Part shown: positions 7,562 to 14,266 of the stretch, piece after piece | Layout: each line of letters starts with the position of its first letter | Position numbering within the stretch: position 1 is the stretch's first letter | Assembly (NCBI GenBank): GCA_945949625.1 | Contig: CAMFFI010000005.1 | Location: 1-19,637, forward strand | Length of the DNA stretch: 19,637 bases | Direction of reading: 5' to 3' | Origin: an uncultured bacterium | Lineage (GTDB): Bacteria; Bacillota; Clostridia; Oscillospirales; Acutalibacteraceae | Program-made: the position numbers and the translations under genes | Notes under the pieces: generated by a model | Told to the model about the DNA's origin: nothing | Seen by the model: only the letters and a program-made list of their open reading frames with translations | The model's database searches: none

Positions 7562-7937
7562 TTAATCATCTCCTAAATATTACAGCTTTTAATGTATAGT
7601 AAAACAGATCGCTTTTTCTTTATTACAAGGACTGCTGAGCAGTATTGGGAATGGTGCAATATCTTTATAAGAACATTTATCTTTTATTGAGATTTTGCAA
7701 TCGCTTGATTATAAGTATTCACCATTTATTATACATATTTCTGTTTTTTATGTTTATTTTATTATATCACTTATATTTTTGAAACTCAACAGCTATTTTT
7801 TAAAGAGAAAATCTTATTTTTTTAAAATTCAAAATATCATACCCGTGATTTCAACCTACACCACATGAGTATATTGAGGATAAATAAAAATCTCTTTTCT
7901 TTGTTTACAGTGACGCAAATTTTGAGCTACTAATTGC
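7562..7937. other. AT-rich intergenic region
   Basis: No ORF, RNA gene or terminator is recognised in about 375 bp between the TetR gene and the promoter at 7938. The only structured element seen is the 13-bp palindrome ACTGCTGAGCAGT at 7631-7643, which may be an operator of the TetR gene. The promoter of the regulator must lie here, but I could not pick a convincing -35/-10 pair. Confidence 0.6.
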
Positions 7938-7966
7938 TTTACAATGAATTTTTATTATGTTATGAT
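7938..7966 (+). promoter_or_regulatory. strong predicted sigma-A promoter
   Basis: TTTACA (7938-7943), exactly 17 bp, then TATGAT (7961-7966). No gene with a ribosome site follows, so the transcript from about 7973 would be noncoding up to the terminator at 8181-8216. Confidence 0.65.
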
Positions 7967-8009
7967 ATGAATAGTAACGAGGAAGTTAAGTTGGCAGGAA
8001 TTTTTCAAT

Positions 8010-8030
8010 AGCATCAAAAAAGCATCAAAA
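8010..8030. repeat. two direct repeats, possible integrase arm sites
   Basis: AGCATCAAAA occurs at 8010-8019 and again at 8021-8030 (11-bp period), with an inverted TGATGCT at 8048-8054. Short direct repeats about 100 bp from an att core are typical of tyrosine-integrase arm-binding sites; here that role is inferred from the tRNA fragment at 8110-8139. Confidence 0.35.
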
Positions 8031-8109
8031 CCAAGAAAATGTAATTCTGATGCTCAAACTTTGGCTTAAAAAGTGGTTTATCTATGCGATTTTGAGCTTT
8101 CAACAGCCG

Positions 8110-8139
8110 CTCCAAAACCGCGTGCCGAGGGTTCGAGTC
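8110..8139 (+). other. tRNA-Trp(CCA) fragment, probable attachment-site footprint
   Basis: The segment reproduces tRNA-Trp from anticodon loop to T-loop in exact register: loop CTCCAAA (anticodon CCA, 8112-8114), 3' anticodon stem ACCGC, 5-nt variable loop GTGCC, 5' T-stem GAGGG, T-loop TTCGAGT, then C. The 5' half and the rest of the T-stem/acceptor are absent, so no functional tRNA is encoded. Such partial tRNA identity is how integrase att sites look. A decayed tyrosine integrase lies about 1.2 kb away. Confidence 0.6.
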
Positions 8140-8180
8140 AGCTGATTTCCCATAAGGAACATATATTATATAAAAATATT

Positions 8181-8216
8181 CAGAGCAGGTAGTTTTTGCT
8201 ATCCGCTCTGTTTTTT
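8181..8216 (+). terminator. intrinsic terminator
   Basis: CAGAGC-A-GGTAG pairs with CTATC-C-GCTCTG (8181-8192 with 8199-8210; one mismatch, one G-T) and is followed by TTTTTT. On the minus strand it would also end the serine recombinase remnant, which stops 26 bp away and may have been its original owner. Confidence 0.75.
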
Positions 8217-8241
8217 CTGTATCTCTTCAAGTTGTTGGCTC

Positions 8242-8475
8242 TCACCAGAATTTCCCTATGTGTGTCAGGAATATATCAATCTCATACTTTGCTCCGGGGT
8301 TCTCTTTATCGTTTTCGTGTATGGTGATTTTGCTTACGAAAGTTCTCAGTATCTCGGGTGTCAGTTCTTCAATATAGATGTATTTGTTTGCCAAGGCAAT
8401 GAATCTGTCAACATTGCTTTCCTCAGTTTTAATTGTATTTATCTGATTTTGCAGTTCGGGTATAGCAGAACGCAT
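8242..8475 (-). pseudogene. large serine recombinase, C-terminal remnant (DUF4368-type)
   Basis: About 77 codons remain. The stretch NVDRFIALANKYIYIEELT, then PEILRTFVSKITIHE, then the YEIDIFLTHIGKF ending, matches the C-terminal DUF4368/coiled-coil end of TndX/TnpX-type large serine recombinases. The catalytic N-terminal resolvase domain, recombinase domain and zinc ribbon are all missing. Similarity to the family fades above about residue 8, and a plus-strand gene occupies the DNA where the rest should be, so the gene was cut at about 8465-8480. It cannot be active. It is a footprint of a Tn4451/CTn-like element, consistent with TnpV and DUF6809-like genes elsewhere in the window. Confidence 0.8.
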
Positions 8476-8506
8476 AATTAATAAATCAACAGATAGCTCA
8501 ACGTTA

Positions 8507-9289
8507 TTGGCAATAAATTCACTTAATATAGCAATCTTAAAAATAAGAGATTGTTGTTACGCTTTATCCTGTATTGAGAAAAAGATAGATATAGATATAT
8601 GGAAATACTCAATCGAAACAAAGATTTCTGAATTGTCAAAATTATTAGAAGGTTTTGATGATACGGAAATACAATCTACAAAGCTTACATTGGAAGAATT
8701 CCTCGGATTATCAGACAAAGCTAAAATATCATTTAATGATTTTTTAGTTCGTACAAATGTGTTCCATTGCAATAAACATCATTCCATTGAAACAATTAAC
8801 GCAATTGTGGAAATCATGCAAAAAAACGGTACAATATCGGAACAAACAATATCTGCCAGTTATTGCAAAGAGTGCAACACATATTTCATTCTTGAAGCTG
8901 ATTATCTTGCATTAAAAAAATGTGGTATCATTCTGTGTCAACAATTAACTTATGAGGTTTATCGCAACAAAGGAAATTCTATTATGAACGGCTCTGCGTT
9001 AAAACCGGAATCATTACTTCACCAATGTGGCTATAATGTAAGTTCAACAGAAAATTTGAGCAGAGAACAGAGGCGAGAAATTTTACGACGTGTGGTAGAT
9101 GGAAATTTATATAGTATAAGCGGATTATGTAGCCATTTAGATTGGCTTATTGACAGAAACAGTCGTGTAACTACTAAAGATATGAGTACGGCAATTTCTA
9201 AGTGGAAAGAAGATAGAGAATATATCGCATCTTATAGTTCTAAAAACGCTCGTGTGGTTGGTGTGAATTCTATCACCAAAAAACTTTAA
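8507..9289 (+). CDS. uncharacterised zinc-ribbon-like protein, probably 5'-truncated
   Basis: I do not recognise this family. The open frame begins after a stop at 8444 and has no ATG or GTG near its 5' end; the first usable codon is TTG at 8507, without a convincing ribosome site, so the original N-terminus is probably lost at the breakpoint near 8476. From that TTG it is 260 aa. Cys88, His91, His92 and Cys120, Cys123 (HCNKHH ... YCKEC) look like a zinc site. The C-terminal part (LSREQRREILRRVVDG ... SHLDWLID ... AISKWKEDREYI, about 184-240) is helical and basic, and recalls a domain that I have seen at the ends of unnamed clostridial proteins. It lies between two recombinase remnants, so it may be cargo of a lost element. 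Whether it is expressed is uncertain. Confidence 0.6.
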   Translation: MAINSLNIAILKIRDCCYALSCIEKKIDIDIWKYSIETKISELSKLLEGFDDTEIQSTKLTLEEFLGLSDKAKISFNDFLVRTNVFHCNKHHSIETINAIVEIMQKNGTISEQTISASYCKECNTYFILEADYLALKKCGIILCQQLTYEVYRNKGNSIMNGSALKPESLLHQCGYNVSSTENLSREQRREILRRVVDGNLYSISGLCSHLDWLIDRNSRVTTKDMSTAISKWKEDREYIASYSSKNARVVGVNSITKKL

Positions 9290-9297
9290 TACAAAAT

Positions 9298-9337
9298 AAA
9301 CGCTCCCAAGCAAAATCTTTAAATTTATGAGAGCGTT
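9298..9337 (+). terminator. weak hairpin after the zinc-ribbon-like gene
   Basis: AACGCTC near 9299 pairs with GAGCGTT near 9331-9337 around a long AT-rich loop; the tract after it (CTATCTATTTTAT) is only moderately T-rich. It is a possible terminator for the upstream plus-strand gene. Confidence 0.4.
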
Positions 9338-9346
9338 CTATCTATT

Positions 9347-9540
9347 TTATATATCAACCCCATCCGTAATCCCATTCAGCTTTGTCAAATCTCTTTTAAC
9401 ATAATACAGTTCTGTGACTTCAGAAGTTGTATGCCCGAGCAGGTCTGCGACTTGTCACGGTGTGAGGGATTTTATTGAACCATCGGGGTGCTTTATTCCG
9501 TTAACAAGATTCGTTACAATGGATAGCTGATTTCTGCAAC
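9347..9540 (-). pseudogene. tyrosine integrase, C-terminal remnant with in-frame stop
   Basis: The minus strand reads a short frame ending QVADLLGHTTSEVTELYY, then VKRDLTKLNGITDGVDI and a stop. This is the tail of a phage/ICE-type tyrosine integrase: LLGH is the second conserved box and Tyr in ELYYVK is the nucleophile position. Just before it, LTP is followed by TGA (9455-9457) where homologues would be expected to carry Arg (CGA to TGA). Upstream codons continue as NLVNGIKHPDGSIKS. The core domain with the first catalytic Arg is missing, and no start exists. This is a dead integrase, most simply the enzyme that once used the tRNA-Trp-like site at 8110-8139. Confidence 0.7.
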
Positions 9541-9627
9541 AATTCTACAAATTTACTATTTTAAAATAATTTTGGCTTATTTTTTATAACGCTAACAGAA
9601 ATAGATTCCTACAATTTCACACTTTGT

Positions 9628-9662
9628 AAAACGGCTTAAACATTGCGTTTAAGCCGTTTTTT
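9628..9662. terminator. bidirectional terminator downstream of upp
   Basis: AAAACGGCTTAAAC (9628-9641) and GTTTAAGCCGTTTT (9647-9660) form a perfect 14-bp stem with a 5-nt loop, with T-runs in both orientations (T6 on the plus strand). It ends upp from the right and shields it from readthrough of the decayed island on the left. Confidence 0.88.
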
Positions 9663-9725
9663 GCTATATATTTATGACGGAGCACGGTATGGTTTTTCCG
9701 TTTTAGGTTTATTATTGTATTAAAA

Positions 9726-10352
9726 TTATTTTGTTCCGAATATCCTGTCGCCTGCGTCGCCGAGTCCGGGACAGATATAAGCATTTTCGTTTAAACAGCG
9801 GTCAAGACAACCGACATAAAGCTGAACATCGGGATGTGCCTGGGTAAGAGCTTTTACTCCCTCAGGTGCAGCAATTATTGACATAAACTTAATCCTCGTT
9901 CCGCCGTGCTGTTTTATAAAGTTTACAGCTGCAACCGCCGAGCCGCCTGTTGCAAGCATAGGGTCAACAACAACAATCTGACGCTCATCAATGGGCTCGG
10001 GGAGCTTGCAGTAATACTCGTGGGGCTCGTGAGTTTCGGGGTCTCGGTAAAGACCGATATGTCCGATTCTTGCTGATGGTACCAGTGCCTGAATACCGCT
10101 TACCATTCCAAGACCTGCACGAAGAATAGGTACTATGGTAAGCTTTTTGCCTGCTATTACCGGCTGTTTTGACTCTTCAATGGGTGTTTTTACGCTGATT
10201 TCTGTCATTTGCAAATCGGACAACGCCTCATAAGCCATAAGCATTGCAACCTCTTCCACCAGACTGCGAAACTCTTTTGTTGATGTTGTTTCCTTGCGCA
10301 TTAACGTAATTTTATGCTTAATAAGCGGATGTGTCATATAACTAACTGACAT
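9726..10352 (-). CDS. upp: uracil phosphoribosyltransferase
   Basis: A 208-aa enzyme that converts uracil and PRPP to UMP (EC 2.4.2.9), the pyrimidine salvage step, in the cytoplasm. The PRPP loop VVDPMLATGGSA (128-139), the PILRAGLGM segment (75-83) and the C-terminal GLGDAGDRIFGT (196-207), which contacts uracil, are all present. An ATG exists five codons upstream (10367), but it overlaps the ribosome site; the ATG at 10352 has GGAGG 8 nt upstream and gives the usual family length. The promoter (TTGACA, 17 bp, TATTAT) is at 10382-10410. It is divergent from uraA, so uptake and salvage genes share one intergenic region. Confidence 0.96.
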   Translation of the reverse strand: MSVSYMTHPLIKHKITLMRKETTSTKEFRSLVEEVAMLMAYEALSDLQMTEISVKTPIEESKQPVIAGKKLTIVPILRAGLGMVSGIQALVPSARIGHIGLYRDPETHEPHEYYCKLPEPIDERQIVVVDPMLATGGSAVAAVNFIKQHGGTRIKFMSIIAAPEGVKALTQAHPDVQLYVGCLDRCLNENAYICPGLGDAGDRIFGTK

Positions 10353-10381
10353 ATTGAATTCCTCCAAAAAGTCTTTTTTTC

Positions 10382-10410
10382 ATAATACTAAAAAGAAACA
10401 TCTTTGTCAA
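10382..10410 (-). promoter_or_regulatory. predicted sigma-A promoter of upp
   Basis: On the minus strand a consensus TTGACA (10405-10410) is followed after exactly 17 bp by TATTAT (10382-10387), about 30 bp before the upp start. Confidence 0.8.
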
Positions 10411-10447
10411 TAATTCTCTATATTTTAACTTGTTTTCTTAAAAAATA

Positions 10448-10476
10448 TTGCTTTTTGCATAATTAAATTATATAAT
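10448..10476 (+). promoter_or_regulatory. predicted sigma-A promoter of uraA
   Basis: TTGCTT (10448-10453), exactly 17 bp, then a consensus TATAAT (10471-10476). The leader to the ATG at 10512 is only about 30 nt, too short for a PyrR-type attenuator, so control would be at initiation or absent. Confidence 0.8.
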
Positions 10477-10511
10477 TAACTTAACGTAATTTATAAGGAA
10501 GAGGGATAATA

Positions 10512-12011
10512 ATGGACAAAAATAACGACGCCATTTATGACGCCAAAAAACTCGGCAGACCAAAAATGATTGTTCTGGGCATTCAGCATATGTTTGCAAT
10601 GTTCGGCGCAACAATACTGGTGCCAATCATCACAGGACTTGATATTTCAACAACATTGCTTATGGCAGGCTTGGGAACCCTTTTGTTTCACGTTCTTACA
10701 AAATTTAAGGTTCCTGCATTTTTAGGCTCATCATTTGCATTTTTGGGCGGATATGCGGCAATAAAGGCTTTAAGTCCCGAAAATCCTGAGTCTATGCTTC
10801 CGTATGCGTGTCTCGGTGTTGCATGTGCAGGTCTTTTATACTTTGTTCTTGCGGCAATTATCAAGGCTGTGGGAATTGACAAGGTAATGAGATTTTTTCC
10901 GCCTGTTGTAACAGGACCTATCATCATTGCAATCGGTTTAGGTCTGGCACCATCGGCAGTAGGCAACTGCTCAACAAACTGGGTTCTTGCACTTGTAGCT
11001 CTTGCCGTAATTGTAGTGTTCAACATTTGGGGCAAAGGAATGGCAAAAATCATTCCTATCATTTTAGGTCTTGTAATTTCCTACGCAGTAGGCTTGATAC
11101 TGTTCTTTATCGGCGAAGGAAATCCACAGCTTATTCAGGATTTACCTTGGCTGTTCGCAGGCGGCATTAACGAGGCAACAGGTCAATATACTGCAATTTT
11201 CGATTTTTCCGGCTTAAACACAATAATTACAAATATCTCACAGGGCAATATTTTCGGCAGTGAGGGACTTATCGGAATTCCGGTAATCTGGGATAAAACA
11301 GTATTCGGCGGCGTTGACTTTTCAAACGGCGCACTTATTGCATCTTCTATTATAGCTATTGTTCCCATTGCTCTTGCAACCATGATGGAACACATCGGCG
11401 ATATATGTGCTATCGGCTCAACAACCGGCAAAAACTATATTCAGGACCCGGGTCTTCACCGAACTCTTATGGGTGACGGTCTTGCAACAACAATGGCTTC
11501 ATTATTCGGCGGTCCTGCAAACACAACATACGGCGAAAACACAGGCGTGCTTGCTCTTACAAAAGTTTATGACCCCAAGGTAATAAGAATTGCGGCAATC
11601 TTTGCGGCATGCGTTTCTTTCTTCCCCATTGTAAGCGCAGTTATCGGCTCAATTCCGGGCTGTATCATCGGCGGCATTTCATTTGTACTTTACGGTATGA
11701 TTTCTGCAATAGGTGTAAGAAATGTTGTTGAAAACAAGGTTGACTTTACAAAATCGCGCAACCTTATTATTGCCGCTGTAATTCTTGTTTGTGCGCTCGG
11801 TCTTTCAAGTAATACAGTAAGCTTTGCAATCGGCAGTGCAACAATAACTCTTTCTCCCCTTGCGGTAGCATCTCTTGCAGGTATTATTCTAAACGCAGTT
11901 TTCCCCGACAAGGATTTTAAATTCGACAGTAATAACGCAGCTGATGCAGTGAATTTTGAAAAAGAAATTACTCATAAAAGCGACAGCAAAAAGAGTAAAA
12001 AAAGCAAATAA
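10512..12011 (+). CDS. uraA: uracil permease (NCS2/nucleobase:cation symporter 2 family)
   Basis: A 499-aa polytopic membrane protein of the NCS2 family, expected to have 14 membrane spans and to import uracil with protons. Family features seen are GIQHMFAMFGATILVP (23-38), the substrate-site segment MMEHIGDICA with Glu293/His294 (291-300), and GGPANTTYGENTGVLALT with Glu342 (333-350); the two Glu fit the UraA uracil-binding glutamates. The C-terminal tail (about 475-499) is Lys/Ser-rich and cytoplasmic. The start is supported by GGAAGAGGGA just upstream. It is divergent from upp, which supports uracil rather than xanthine as substrate. It ends in a strong terminator at 12096-12137. Confidence 0.94.
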   Translation: MDKNNDAIYDAKKLGRPKMIVLGIQHMFAMFGATILVPIITGLDISTTLLMAGLGTLLFHVLTKFKVPAFLGSSFAFLGGYAAIKALSPENPESMLPYACLGVACAGLLYFVLAAIIKAVGIDKVMRFFPPVVTGPIIIAIGLGLAPSAVGNCSTNWVLALVALAVIVVFNIWGKGMAKIIPIILGLVISYAVGLILFFIGEGNPQLIQDLPWLFAGGINEATGQYTAIFDFSGLNTIITNISQGNIFGSEGLIGIPVIWDKTVFGGVDFSNGALIASSIIAIVPIALATMMEHIGDICAIGSTTGKNYIQDPGLHRTLMGDGLATTMASLFGGPANTTYGENTGVLALTKVYDPKVIRIAAIFAACVSFFPIVSAVIGSIPGCIIGGISFVLYGMISAIGVRNVVENKVDFTKSRNLIIAAVILVCALGLSSNTVSFAIGSATITLSPLAVASLAGIILNAVFPDKDFKFDSNNAADAVNFEKEITHKSDSKKSKKSK

Positions 12012-12095
12012 AATATCCGTACCTGCATATATGATATAGTATTCCATTTTTAATAATACAAAATCAGAGGACTGTTTTTAAAGTCCCCCAAAAAC

Positions 12096-12137
12096 AACAG
12101 AGCCAAGGCTAAAGGTCAGCCAAGGCTCTGTTTTTTT
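12096..12137 (+). terminator. intrinsic terminator of uraA
   Basis: CAGAGCC (12098-12104) pairs with GGCTCTG (12124-12130), an AA/AA internal loop and an inner GGCT/AGCC stem extend it, and T7 follows. A smaller hairpin (GGACT/AGTCC) lies just upstream at about 12068-12085. Confidence 0.85.
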
Positions 12138-12175
12138 ACAGAAGAACATTGAGGTTAAGAGTATAACGAATCAAA

Positions 12176-12412
12176 CTAATCAAGATTTGAAATTGTATTA
12201 AGCTTTAATGCAATCTGAAGCTGAAGTCTGTTTTCTGATTCATCAATATCAAGCCCGAGAATTTCCTTTATTCGGTCAAGTCTGTAAAGAATAGTATTAT
12301 AATGAGTGAAGGTTTCTTTAGCGGTCAGTTTTGCATTACAATTATAATGATAGTACAGCTTCAATGTGTCAACAAGTTTTGTGCTGTGTTCCTCATCGTA
12401 GCTTATCAGCTT
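12176..12412 (-). pseudogene. PucR/CdaR-type regulator, C-terminal HTH remnant
   Basis: The minus strand encodes LLKLISYDEEHSTKLVDTLK, then LYYHYNCNAKLTAKETFTHY, then NTILYRLDRIKEILGLDID. This is the C-terminal helix-turn-helix of the PucR/CdaR family (HTH_30-type), in which 'L..TL..Y......TA..L..H.NT..YRL..I' is the signature. The regulatory N-terminal part is missing: upstream of about 12412 the frame runs on for some 35 codons of unrelated sequence that is antisense to the neighbouring gene. A weak ATG at 12520 could give a 114-aa product, but the natural protein is several hundred residues. The cut coincides with the lost 5' end of the plus-strand neighbour. Confidence 0.75.
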
Positions 12413-13171
12413 GAGCAAAGCGGTCTTACTGCCGACACCGTGCTTACAAAGGAAAACTATGAGGACATAGTAAAGGTTTTTATGGACAACTGGGATATTG
12501 TTGTAAAGAGATTTGAGCACAGCAACAAAGCGGCTGAAGAATATTACAGGAACGCAATCGGAAACAGCAAAAGCGCTTGCATTGTTGACATAGGCTGGGC
12601 GGCAAGCGGATTTTCGGCTCTGCGTTATCTTATTGAGGACCAGTGGCAGATTGACTGCAAGGTAACGGGACTTGTGGCAGGCTCAACATATCTTCACGAT
12701 ATGGATATAATTGAAGCTCAGCTTACAAAAGACGTTGTAGCCTCATATATGTTTTCTCAGCGTGATAACCGTGAAATACGTCGGGACCATAATGTAAAGC
12801 AGATGTACAGCGTGTTTACCGAAATAATGCTCAGTGCTCCCGCTCCCTCGTTTATCGGCTTTGATTATGACGAAAACGGAGAAATAAAATATGAATGTGA
12901 CTGTCCCGAAACCGAGGGCTACGAGATGATTGAGCAGATTCAACAGGGTGCCAAGGATTTTGTAAACGATTACACCAATGCGTTCAAAGACTATCCGTTT
13001 ATGTGCAACATTTCCGGAAGCGACGCATACGCAGTTTGCCGTCAGGTTATTTCCTGCCCCGAATATTTCAAAAATCTTTTTGCCGACTATCCCGTCAATC
13101 GTGCCGTAGGCTCTGCGTCATACGAAACGGGAACGCTGGGCAGCCTTATTGAAAATGAATTTGTAAAGTGA
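12413..13171 (+). pseudogene. HAD-like/surface polysaccharide protein, 5'-truncated
   Basis: About 250 codons remain of a larger protein. The open frame extends left to 12302, but that part is antisense to the PucR tail and shows no family character; convincing sequence starts at TADTVLTKENYEDIVKVF. The segment AEEYYRNAIGNSKSACIVDI, then GWAASG, is typical of the C-terminal half of predicted HAD-superfamily hydrolases of the COG5610 type, found in capsule or cell-surface polysaccharide clusters. The N-terminal HAD motifs are missing. The stop is 9 bp before a glycosyltransferase gene, matching such a cluster. With no proper start codon it is probably not made in functional form. Confidence 0.6.
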
Positions 13172-13180
13172 GATTAAAAA

Positions 13181-14266
13181 ATGATTTTATATTATGCGCT
13201 TACCACCTATCACATTCAATGCTGTGTACTGCACAGACTGACAAAAAAGCCGGATGAAGAGGCTATTTTGCTATTGTCGGACATTCATAAAAATTCAGTT
13301 GCATTTTTGTCGAGATACAGAGAATCAAAAATTTTTGATAATGTATTTTTGCTTGAAGAATCACAGGTGAACAGTGCCGCAAGACAAAACGAAGCAAAGC
13401 ATCGCTCAAAGCGTTTCATTCTCAACACAGCGTGCAGGAGCATTAAAAAAATACTGCCCGTTGACGTTGAAAAAATGGACGAGATTTATCTATGTCCCGA
13501 CCATTTTCCTTTTGGCTGGTACATAATTAAAAATAAAATAAAATACCATTGCTTTGAAGAGGGCTGCGGCGTGTTGTCCGACAACGAATTTATGCTGTCG
13601 AATATGAAGCGCAACAAGGCTCAGTACAAGCTTATGGATGTGCTTGGCTACTTTGGCAGCAACGACAGCGCCGTTGAAATTCTCGCCGATGAACAGTGCC
13701 AGAAAGAGGGATACCATAACCCTAAGATGACCGACTTTTCTGTCACAAGAATTTTAAAAGCTATGCCCGATGAACAGCGAAAGCGTGTGCTTTCCTTCTT
13801 CGGAGTGAATCAAGCTGTGGGCAAAAACGAAGCAAAAAACAGCCTTATTTTAACTCAGCATATGGCTAATCTGGGCATTATGCCGCTGGAAGACCAGCAC
13901 TTGCTTTACAGGCTGTTTGCCGACTATTTTCTTGAAAATACTTACATTACCGTAAAACCTCACCCCGATGATATTGCAGGGCGTTACAATGAGATTTTCG
14001 GTAAAAACGCTGCGGTACTTCCCTTTGCAATGCCCTCGGAGCTTTTGCCTTACACGCTGGGCGGCAAGCTGAAAATTGCAATTGCCGCATATTCAACGGC
14101 GGTAAAATCACTGGGAAATTACAGCGACAGAACAATCTGCTTTGACAATCGCATTATGACCGATTTCAAACACTTAAACCGATATTTTGCCGCACTGATG
14201 CTTGTTTCTGTTTTATCCGACCGCAAAAGCAAAATTACCACTACTGCGGTATTCAAGAGCTTTTGA
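13181..14266 (+). CDS. polysialyltransferase-like glycosyltransferase
   Basis: A 361-aa protein that resembles the alpha-2,8-polysialyltransferase/GT52-like families: MILYYALTTYHIQCC at the N-terminus, HCFEEGCGVLSDN (123-135), the VKPHPDD motif (258-264), PFAMPSELLPYT (281-292) and a Ser-Thr pair in AAYSTAVKSL (302-311). These enzymes build surface glycans from nucleotide sugars; the donor here is unknown. The start lies 9 bp after the preceding gene, in operon style. The last 15 or so residues (after about 346) look unrelated to the family and run into the HAD remnant in another frame, so the native C-terminus may have been cut near base 14235. Most of the domain is intact, so activity is possible. 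Confidence 0.65.
   Translation: MILYYALTTYHIQCCVLHRLTKKPDEEAILLLSDIHKNSVAFLSRYRESKIFDNVFLLEESQVNSAARQNEAKHRSKRFILNTACRSIKKILPVDVEKMDEIYLCPDHFPFGWYIIKNKIKYHCFEEGCGVLSDNEFMLSNMKRNKAQYKLMDVLGYFGSNDSAVEILADEQCQKEGYHNPKMTDFSVTRILKAMPDEQRKRVLSFFGVNQAVGKNEAKNSLILTQHMANLGIMPLEDQHLLYRLFADYFLENTYITVKPHPDDIAGRYNEIFGKNAAVLPFAMPSELLPYTLGGKLKIAIAAYSTAVKSLGNYSDRTICFDNRIMTDFKHLNRYFAALMLVSVLSDRKSKITTTAVFKSF

Larger units (their letters stand above)
7973..8216 (+). ncRNA. candidate noncoding transcript of about 245 nt
   Basis: The stretch is bounded by a near-consensus promoter and a hairpin plus T6 terminator on the same strand, and has no plausible coding frame. It contains AGCATCA/TGATGCT pairing (8021-8027 with 8048-8054) and a 30-nt tRNA-Trp-like segment (8110-8139). 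It may instead be the noncoding end of an integrated element whose att site lies here, with the promoter serving a lost gene. The existence of a stable RNA is inference. Confidence 0.35.

Noticed and set aside
7967..8011. 14-codon ORF right after the promoter at 7938-7966
   Set aside because: The ATG overlaps the expected transcription start and there is no ribosome site.
8010..8060. Start of a CRISPR array
   Set aside because: Only two 10-bp repeats with 1-bp separation; no spacers of regular length and no cas genes in the window.
8100..8216. T-box riboswitch or intact tRNA gene
   Set aside because: The T-box core (GGTGG with ACCGCG) is absent, no aminoacyl or tryptophan gene follows, and the tRNA 5' half, T-stem 3' side and acceptor are missing.
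8260..8481. 73-codon plus-strand frame
   Set aside because: Antisense to the serine recombinase tail, which has clear family similarity.
10411..10511. PyrR-type attenuator upstream of uraA
   Set aside because: The predicted leader is about 30 nt and contains no antiterminator/terminator pair.
10688..11062. 124-codon minus-strand frame inside uraA
   Set aside because: Shadow of a GC-biased third position in uraA; no start signal.
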